Shown here: piece after piece, positions 5,138 through 9,042 of the stretch | How the letters are laid out: every line of letters starts with the position of its first letter | Position numbering within the stretch: the stretch's first letter is position 1 | Assembly (NCBI GenBank): GCA_011374735.1 | Contig: DRPD01000103.1 | Location: forward strand, 1 to 9,042 | DNA from: Thermopetrobacter sp. | GTDB taxonomy: Bacteria > Pseudomonadota > Alphaproteobacteria > Rhizobiales > Aestuariivirgaceae | Reading direction: 5' to 3' | DNA: 9,042 bases | Made by a program: the position numbers and the translations under genes | Notes under the pieces: model-generated | The model's input: the letters and a program-made list of their open reading frames with translations, nothing else | Told to the model about the DNA's origin: nothing | The model's database searches: none

Positions 5138-6109
5138 TCACGGCAGCAGGATGCTCTGGCCCACGGTGCGCCGGGCCTCCATGTCGGCGTGGGCCCGCGC
5201 CGCGTCGGCTAGGGCGTATCGCTGGCCGATGTCGGCCCGCAGCTTCCCCGCCGCCACCATGTCCAGCAGTTCCGCATGGGCGCGCGCCAGATCGGCGTCG
5301 CCGGCCACGTAGTCCATCAGCATCGGCCGGGTCAGATACAGCGAGCCTTTCTGCGCCAGCACGCCGAGATCGACTCCCGTCACCGGCCCCGACGCATTGC
5401 CGAAGCTGACCATCAGGCCGCGCCGCTTCAGGCAATCGAGGCTGCGGGTGAAGGTCGCCGCGCCCACCCCGTCATAGACCACCGCCGCGCCCGCGCCATC
5501 GGTGAGCTCGCGCACTCTCGCCGCGTAGTCCTCCTCTTCGTCATAGGCGATCACATGGTCGTAGCCGGCCGCGCCGGCCAGATCGGCCTTGGCCGCCGCG
5601 CACACGCCGATGCTCACCGCCCCCAGCGCCTTCGCCCATTGCCCGGCGATCAGCCCCACGCCGCCGGCCGCCGGCAGGAAGACGATCACGTCGCCGGCCT
5701 TCACACGATACGTCTCGCGCAACAGATACCAGGCCGTCAGCCCCTTCAGCATCAGCGCCGCGGCGCTTTCGAAGTCCACCGCGTCGGGCAAGCGGGCCAG
5801 GCGATTCGCCGGCATCACGCGAGATTCCGCATAGGCGCCCACCGGCCCGGCGCCATAGGCCACCCGGTCGCCGGCCTTCAGCGCCGTCACGCCGTCGCCG
5901 GTGGCTTCCACCACCCCGGCGCCTTCCAGCCCCGGCACGAACGGCAGCGGCAGGGGATAAAGGCCCGAGCGGTGATAGGTGTCGATGAAATTGAGGCCGA
6001 TGGCGTGCTGGCGGATCAGCGCCTCGCCGGGGCCGGGGGAGGGCGGCTCCACCTCTTCAAGCTGAAGCACTTCCGGCCCGCCATGACGGTGCGCCACGAT
6101 GCGTTTCAT
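5138..6109 (-). CDS. NAD(P)H:quinone oxidoreductase, zeta-crystallin type (MDR superfamily)
   Basis: A 323-residue cytoplasmic zinc-independent medium-chain dehydrogenase/reductase, the usual length for quinone oxidoreductase (QOR). The N-terminal GroES-like domain has GEALIRQHAIGLNFIDTYHR (28-47) and PFVPGLEGAGVV (56-67), both diagnostic of QOR. The Rossmann domain has VFLPAAGGVGLIAGQWAKAL (143-162), containing the nucleotide-binding A-A-G-G-V-G. YDGVGAATFTRSLDCLKRRG (212-231) and FGNASGPV (236-243) are also family-typical. No zinc-ligand cysteines are seen. It probably reduces quinones or other alpha,beta-unsaturated carbonyls with NADPH. The start at 6109 is set by the conserved MKRIV-H-GGPEVL N-terminus, although the frame is open far upstream; the ribosome binding site (GGGGAAG) is moderate. 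It diverges from the EamA transporter gene. Confidence 0.92.
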   Translation of the reverse strand: MKRIVAHRHGGPEVLQLEEVEPPSPGPGEALIRQHAIGLNFIDTYHRSGLYPLPLPFVPGLEGAGVVEATGDGVTALKAGDRVAYGAGPVGAYAESRVMPANRLARLPDAVDFESAAALMLKGLTAWYLLRETYRVKAGDVIVFLPAAGGVGLIAGQWAKALGAVSIGVCAAAKADLAGAAGYDHVIAYDEEEDYAARVRELTDGAGAAVVYDGVGAATFTRSLDCLKRRGLMVSFGNASGPVTGVDLGVLAQKGSLYLTRPMLMDYVAGDADLARAHAELLDMVAAGKLRADIGQRYALADAARAHADMEARRTVGQSILLP

Positions 6110-6144
6110 ACCAAAGTCTTCCCCGGGTGATGTCCGTTCCGGTG

Positions 6145-6169
6145 TTGACAATGGGCCATGCCGGGCCCA
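6145..6169 (+). promoter_or_regulatory. Candidate -35 box and overlapping palindrome upstream of the EamA gene
   Basis: A perfect TTGACA lies at 6145-6150 on the plus strand, 60 bases before the transporter start. The -10 region expected at about 6167-6174 (around CACAGG) is poor. Directly downstream, TGGGCC (6152-6157) and GGCCCA (6164-6169) form a 6-base inverted repeat spaced by six bases, filling the gap between the two promoter boxes. A repressor or activator that compensates for the weak -10 is possible. The same 100-base spacer must also hold the promoter of the divergent oxidoreductase, for which no convincing boxes were seen. Confidence 0.35.
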
Positions 6170-6209
6170 CAGGCAAGGGCGTCGCACCACTTCAAGCGGA
6201 GCTGCCGAC

Positions 6210-7127
6210 ATGACCCAGGACCTGCACGTCCGCCGCCCCGGCAAGGCGCTGGCCATCATCGCCGCCCTGTTCGCGGTGGCGCTGTGGGCCAGTTCGTTCG
6301 CGGTGATGAAGAAGCTGCTGGCCCTGGGCCTGCCGCCGCTCACCATCCTGTGGCTGCGCATGGCCATCGCCGCCGTGCTGCTGCTGCCGCTGGCCGTGCG
6401 CTTCTGGCCGCAGGCCCGGCCGCGCAAGGGTGACGGATGGTGGCTGCTGCTGCTGGCGGTGTGCGAGCCGGGGCTGTATTTCCTGCTGGAGATCACCGCC
6501 TTGCAATACACCTCCTCGGCCCAGGCCGGGCTGATCGTCGCCGTGTTTCCGCTGCTGGCGGCGCTGGGCGGGGCGCTGTTCTTCAAGGAACGCCTGACGC
6601 GGCGCATCATGGCCGGCCTGGCGCTTGCCATCGGCGGCGCGGCGGCCATGAGCCTGCTCGGCGCGGCCGATGAGCACGCCCCCAACCCGTGGCTGGGCAA
6701 CGCCCTGGAGTTTCTGGCCATCAGCGCCGCCGCCGGCTACATGCTGCTGGTCAAGCGCCTGAGCGGCCGCTGGCCGGTGTGGCTGATCACCGCCGCGCAG
6801 ATGACGCTGGGCGCGCTGTTCTTCCTGCCCGGCCTGCCGGCCTTGTGGCGCCCTCAGGTGCAGGCCCTGCTCAGCGATCCTCAGGTGTGGGGGCTGGTGC
6901 TGTATCTGGGCGCGGCGATCACGGTGCTGGCCTATGGCTTCTACAACTTCAGCATCTCACGCTTGAGCGCCGCCGAGGCCGGGGTCTTCGTCAATCTGAT
7001 TCCGGTGCTGGCGGCACTCATTGGCTGGGCGTGGCTGGGCGAACGGCTCACCGGCGCTCAGGCGCTGGCCGCCGGCCTCATTCTGGCCGGCGTCGTGCTG
7101 GCCGAAACGCGGCGCGAGAAAGCCTGA
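6210..7127 (+). CDS. EamA/DMT-superfamily membrane transporter
   Basis: A 305-residue inner-membrane protein with about ten hydrophobic helices and two copies of the EamA domain (about 15-150 and 163-299), the standard layout and length of drug/metabolite transporters. Family features visible: LWASSFAVMKKLL (25-37) at helix 1, LWLRMAIAAVLLL (47-59), the glutamate-bearing E94 helix with LQYTSSAQAGLIVAVFPLLA (98-117), and the second-repeat counterpart AAEAGVFVNLIPVLAALIGW (254-273) followed by LGERLTGAQ (276-284). Such proteins usually export amino acids, purines or other small metabolites; the substrate cannot be read from sequence. GCGGAG eight bases before the ATG fixes the start, with the frame open farther upstream. 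It diverges from the oxidoreductase gene and converges on the nuclease-like gene at a shared hairpin. Confidence 0.92.
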   Translation: MTQDLHVRRPGKALAIIAALFAVALWASSFAVMKKLLALGLPPLTILWLRMAIAAVLLLPLAVRFWPQARPRKGDGWWLLLLAVCEPGLYFLLEITALQYTSSAQAGLIVAVFPLLAALGGALFFKERLTRRIMAGLALAIGGAAAMSLLGAADEHAPNPWLGNALEFLAISAAAGYMLLVKRLSGRWPVWLITAAQMTLGALFFLPGLPALWRPQVQALLSDPQVWGLVLYLGAAITVLAYGFYNFSISRLSAAEAGVFVNLIPVLAALIGWAWLGERLTGAQALAAGLILAGVVLAETRREKA

Positions 7128-7145
7128 CGCACCTGCGCGTCAGGC
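7122..7145. terminator. Symmetric hairpin carrying both convergent stop codons
   Basis: GCCTGACGC (7122-7130) and GCGTCAGGC (7137-7145) are perfect 9-base inverted complements around ACCTGC. The TGA of the transporter (7125-7127) lies in the left arm and the TGA of the opposite gene (complement of 7140-7142) lies at the mirror position in the right arm. The hairpin is probably a two-way terminator or 3'-end protector. No T-run is present. Confidence 0.6.
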
Positions 7146-7880
7146 GGAACGCCCGTGCACCACCTCGCCGATGGCCGCCACCAGCGGTTGCCAGGTCAGC
7201 TCCTCCAGCGGGATGACGCGCACCTTCAGCGCCGCCGCCTTGCCCATCAGCGTCATGTAGCGCGGCCGGTCGCGGTCTTCGTCGATCAGGTCGGTGGTCA
7301 CCAGAATGGCCGCCTGCTCGCCGTCGCGCCCGAAATGGTCGATCAGGTTGTCGGTTTCGTGCAGGGCGTCCATCAGCCGCGAACGCTGCTTGCGGTTGTC
7401 GGCGTTGAAGCGCGACTGCAACGCCTTGCAGGAGATGAAGCCCAGCCGCCCGCCCTTGCGCACGATGACGTCGATCTCGTTCTCGCCGTAATAGCCCTGC
7501 ACCTCCCAGCGCAGCACCTGCGAGCACAGGGCCTCGTCGGCCCCCGCCTCCATGGCCGCCAGCCACGCCAACTCCTCCAGCCAGCCGCCGGTCAGGAAGC
7601 GCCGCGCCGCCGCGCCGGCGGCGAGGAAGCGATCCTGCCGTTCGCGCACCAGCCAATGATGGCGCAACAGCTCCAGCAGCTGCCGCGCCGTGTCGTCGTT
7701 CAGGCGCTCAGGCGCCAGCCCGGCTTTCGCGCACACCCCGTCGCGCACCCGTTCGAAGGCGGGATAGTCGGCGGCGATGGCCCGCAACAGCTCCGCCCGT
7801 TGCGTCGCCAGCGCCTCGTCGCCGCCGCCGCCCTTCAGGCGCACGCCGCGCCCGCGCAATATTCCGGCGATATCCGCCAT
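7140..7880 (-). CDS. DUF1887 (Card1/Can2-like) nuclease-domain protein without CARF domain
   Basis: A 246-residue cytoplasmic protein whose C-terminal two thirds resemble the PD-(D/E)xK nuclease domain of DUF1887/Card1-Can2, the CRISPR-linked nucleases switched on by cyclic oligoadenylate. Seen: FLTGGWLEELAW (95-106), a hallmark of that family; EVQGYYGENEIDVIV (126-140) with D137; and GFISCKAL (147-154) with K152. S150 stands where many relatives have the acidic residue of E-x-K. VTTDLID (194-200) and RVIPLEEL (221-228) continue the fold. The first 90 residues are helical with no recognisable CARF sensor, and no CRISPR array or cas gene is in the window. The ATG at 7880 is preferred; two in-frame GTG codons six and nine bases upstream are alternatives. 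The gene lies 38 bases downstream of the haem-protein gene and probably shares its transcript. A generic restriction-like nuclease is the alternative reading. Confidence 0.7.
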   Translation of the reverse strand: MADIAGILRGRGVRLKGGGGDEALATQRAELLRAIAADYPAFERVRDGVCAKAGLAPERLNDDTARQLLELLRHHWLVRERQDRFLAAGAAARRFLTGGWLEELAWLAAMEAGADEALCSQVLRWEVQGYYGENEIDVIVRKGGRLGFISCKALQSRFNADNRKQRSRLMDALHETDNLIDHFGRDGEQAAILVTTDLIDEDRDRPRYMTLMGKAAALKVRVIPLEELTWQPLVAAIGEVVHGRSA

Positions 7881-7918
7881 GCACACCACCGCATCCTGGT
7901 GCCGACGGGCCGGCCGCG

Positions 7919-8494
7919 TTACGGCAGCACCTTCTTCAGCGTGAACGCGCCACGCAGCTCGCCCGGCTTGAAGCCGGTCGCCTGATCGTCCGGATAATGC
8001 GCCTTGATGGTTTTCAGCACTTCCGGCTTCACGTTCCCGCCATGACAGGTCAGGCACGGCTTGCCGGTCGGGATCGCCTTCATGAAGCGGAACACCTTCT
8101 TGCCGTCCATCTCGACGATCGCCGCCTTGGCCAGTTTCATCGGGTCGGCCCCGGCCGCGATCTTCTTCGCGAATTCCTCCAGCACCGCCTTTTCCCATGC
8201 GTCCGGCTCGTTGGCCGGGTTGCGCAGCTTCAGCGCCGTGCGCCCCACTTCCCAGCCGGATTGCTCGGCGTGCTTGCTGGCGATTTCCGCCGCCTTGACG
8301 TTGCATGTGTTCACCGCGCCCACCGGCCCCTTGGTCTTCATCGCCCCGACCAGGGTGCCCTTCAGCTCCTTGAAGAAGCCCTGCACGATGCCCTTGGCCT
8401 CGGCGCTCAGCGCCTTCATGTCCTCCGCCGCCAGCGCCGGGGCGCCGCTCATCAGGCCCAGCAACACGGCGGCCGGAATCACGCGTTTCATCAT
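7919..8494 (-). CDS. DUF3365 / Tll0287-like secreted c-type haem protein
   Basis: A 191-residue periplasmic monohaem protein. Residues 1-22 are a signal peptide (MMKRVIPAAVLLGLMSGAPALA). The haem-binding motif is C147-L-T-C150-H151. W81-EVGRTALKLRNPANEPDAW (81-100) is the signature of the DUF3365 family, a PAS-like haem fold found free and as a sensor input domain. In the cyanobacterial relative Tll0287 the haem iron is bound by His and Cys; here C64 in AVNTCNVKAAEIA (60-72) is the candidate Cys ligand. The role is unknown; redox or gas sensing is possible. AGGAGG (complement of 8502-8507) seven bases upstream selects the ATG at 8494, although the frame is open to 8566. A nuclease-like gene follows 38 bases downstream. 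The upstream pyruvate carboxylase gene ends 106 bases away, with a hairpin and a promoter candidate between. Confidence 0.88.
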   Translation of the reverse strand: MMKRVIPAAVLLGLMSGAPALAAEDMKALSAEAKGIVQGFFKELKGTLVGAMKTKGPVGAVNTCNVKAAEIASKHAEQSGWEVGRTALKLRNPANEPDAWEKAVLEEFAKKIAAGADPMKLAKAAIVEMDGKKVFRFMKAIPTGKPCLTCHGGNVKPEVLKTIKAHYPDDQATGFKPGELRGAFTLKKVLP

Positions 8495-8522
8495 CGGGTT
8501 TCCTCCTCTGTGCTTGCGTGCA

Positions 8523-8539
8523 TGGGGGCGTCGCCCCCA
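8523..8539 (-). other. GC hairpin in the leader of the DUF3365 gene
   Basis: GGGGGC (8524-8529) and GCCCCC (8533-8538) pair perfectly around GTC, with one more T-A pair outside. It lies 28 bases upstream of the start codon and about 10 bases after the predicted transcription start, so it may protect the 5' end of the mRNA. It could instead be a terminator for pyruvate carboxylase, whose stop is 62 bases upstream, but there is no T-run. Confidence 0.45.
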
Positions 8540-8554
8540 GGTGAACGGGCCCGC

Positions 8555-8583
8555 AATATACGTCATCCGCCGCCAAAACGGAA
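8555..8583 (-). promoter_or_regulatory. Candidate promoter for the DUF3365-DUF1887 pair
   Basis: On the minus strand, TATATT (complement of 8555-8560) matches the -10 consensus at five of six positions. The box 17 bases upstream is a weak TTCCGT (complement of 8578-8583). The start would fall near 8548. The short A/T-rich patch stands out from the GC-rich surroundings. It suggests the haem-protein gene is transcribed separately from pyruvate carboxylase. Confidence 0.4.
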
Positions 8584-8600
8584 ATCACGGCCGGCCCGGG

Positions 8601-9042
8601 TCATTCCAGCTCGATCAGCAGATCCTTGGCGTCCACCTGTTGCCCCGGCGCGACGAGAACGCGCGCCACCGCGCCGTCGGTTTCGGCGTGGATGGCGGTT
8701 TCCATCTTCATCGCCTCCAGGGTGCACAGGATGTCGCCGGCGGCGACGGTCTGGCCTTCCGTCACGGCGACGGTGGACACCATGCCCGGCATCGGCGCGC
8801 CGATGTGCTTCGGATTGGCCGGATCGGCCTTCGGGTGCTGGCGCTCATGGGCTTCCGACGCGGTGACGGCGACGCGCACCATGTGCGGCTGGCCATTGAG
8901 CTCGAAGAACACCTTCTTGTAGCCTTCCTCGTCCTCCTCGCCGACGCCGACCAGCCGGATGTGCACGTCGCGCCCGCGCCGTAGGGTGACGGAGATTTCC
9001 TCGCCCAGCTCCATGCCATAGAAGAACGTGAAGGTGGGCAGC
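8601..9042 (-). CDS. pyc: Pyruvate carboxylase, C-terminal biotin-carrier region (partial)
   Basis: The last 146 residues of a biotin-dependent carboxylase; the rest lies beyond the right edge. Pyruvate carboxylase turns pyruvate and bicarbonate into oxaloacetate with ATP, feeding the TCA cycle and gluconeogenesis. The visible part opens with LPTFTFFYGMELGEEISV, a join between the tetramerisation region and the carrier typical of pyruvate carboxylase. KKVFFELNGQPHMVRVAV follows. The biotinyl domain comes last, with GAPMPGMVSTVAVTEGQ and the biotin-attachment motif EAMKMET; the biotinylated lysine is encoded at 8706-8708. The end LLIELE is the normal domain end. A methylcrotonyl- or propionyl-CoA carboxylase subunit is less likely because of the FFYGMELGEE segment. 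Its stop is followed by a 106-base spacer before the haem-protein gene. Confidence 0.93.
   Translation of the reverse strand, partial: LPTFTFFYGMELGEEISVTLRRGRDVHIRLVGVGEEDEEGYKKVFFELNGQPHMVRVAVTASEAHERQHPKADPANPKHIGAPMPGMVSTVAVTEGQTVAAGDILCTLEAMKMETAIHAETDGAVARVLVAPGQQVDAKDLLIELE

Noticed and set aside
6110..6721. N-terminal extension of the quinone oxidoreductase by about 200 residues
   Set aside because: The extra part lies antisense to the EamA gene and has no homology-like motifs; the QOR family starts at the MKRIV methionine.
7140..7880. CRISPR-Cas locus suggested by the Card1-like gene
   Set aside because: No repeat-spacer array, cas gene, CARF domain or oligoadenylate synthase is present in the window.
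7881..8588. Fusion of the nuclease-like protein with an upstream N-terminal half
   Set aside because: The frame is open by chance through the DUF3365 gene, where it gives Gly/Arg-rich low-complexity sequence; the real protein starts near 7880.

Overview
This 9,042-base window is GC-rich chromosomal DNA, densely packed with genes, and most likely from an alphaproteobacterium, plausibly of the Rhodospirillales. The evidence is a DksA of the alphaproteobacterial type (one of the four zinc-finger cysteines left), a ribD-ribE pair, two different periplasmic monohaem c-type proteins and a pyruvate carboxylase. The lineage is inferred from protein style, not from a marker gene. Ten protein genes can be supported, two of them cut by the window edges. 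No tRNA, rRNA, IS element or CRISPR array was seen, and no gene-free stretch exceeds 180 bases.

Left part (1-1275): the end of ribD and a complete ribE (riboflavin synthase). They are separated by a 161-base spacer holding two strong consecutive hairpins, the first a perfect 21-bp inverted repeat whose right arm also fits a G-quadruplex pattern. ribE converges on a CRP/FNR-family regulator gene (1276-1863, minus). That gene diverges from a secreted four-helix cytochrome c (c'/c556 type, 1970-2416). Between the two divergent genes lies a perfect palindrome with CRP/FNR geometry (TGA-N6-TCA), placed to repress the regulator and to activate the cytochrome at about -41.5.

Middle (2508-6109): an orphan GT4 glycosyltransferase converges on dksA. 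dksA diverges from a P-loop kinase-like protein of unknown function, with an 11-bp inverted repeat and a GC hairpin between them. The P-loop gene converges, with 3 bases between stops, on a zeta-crystallin-type quinone oxidoreductase.

Right part (6210-9042): an EamA/DMT-family exporter diverges from the oxidoreductase. It converges on a minus-strand pair: a DUF1887 (Card1/Can2-like) nuclease domain without a CARF sensor, and upstream of it a DUF3365 (Tll0287-like) secreted haem protein. The C-terminal biotin-carrier end of pyruvate carboxylase (minus) enters from the right edge. The two genes of the exporter/nuclease junction put their stop codons in the two arms of one perfect 9-bp hairpin.

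Most of the window is housekeeping. The points most worth a second look are the regulator-operator-cytochrome module, the CARF-less Card1-like nuclease next to a haem protein, the compound hairpin/G4 element before ribE, and the unassigned P-loop protein beside dksA.
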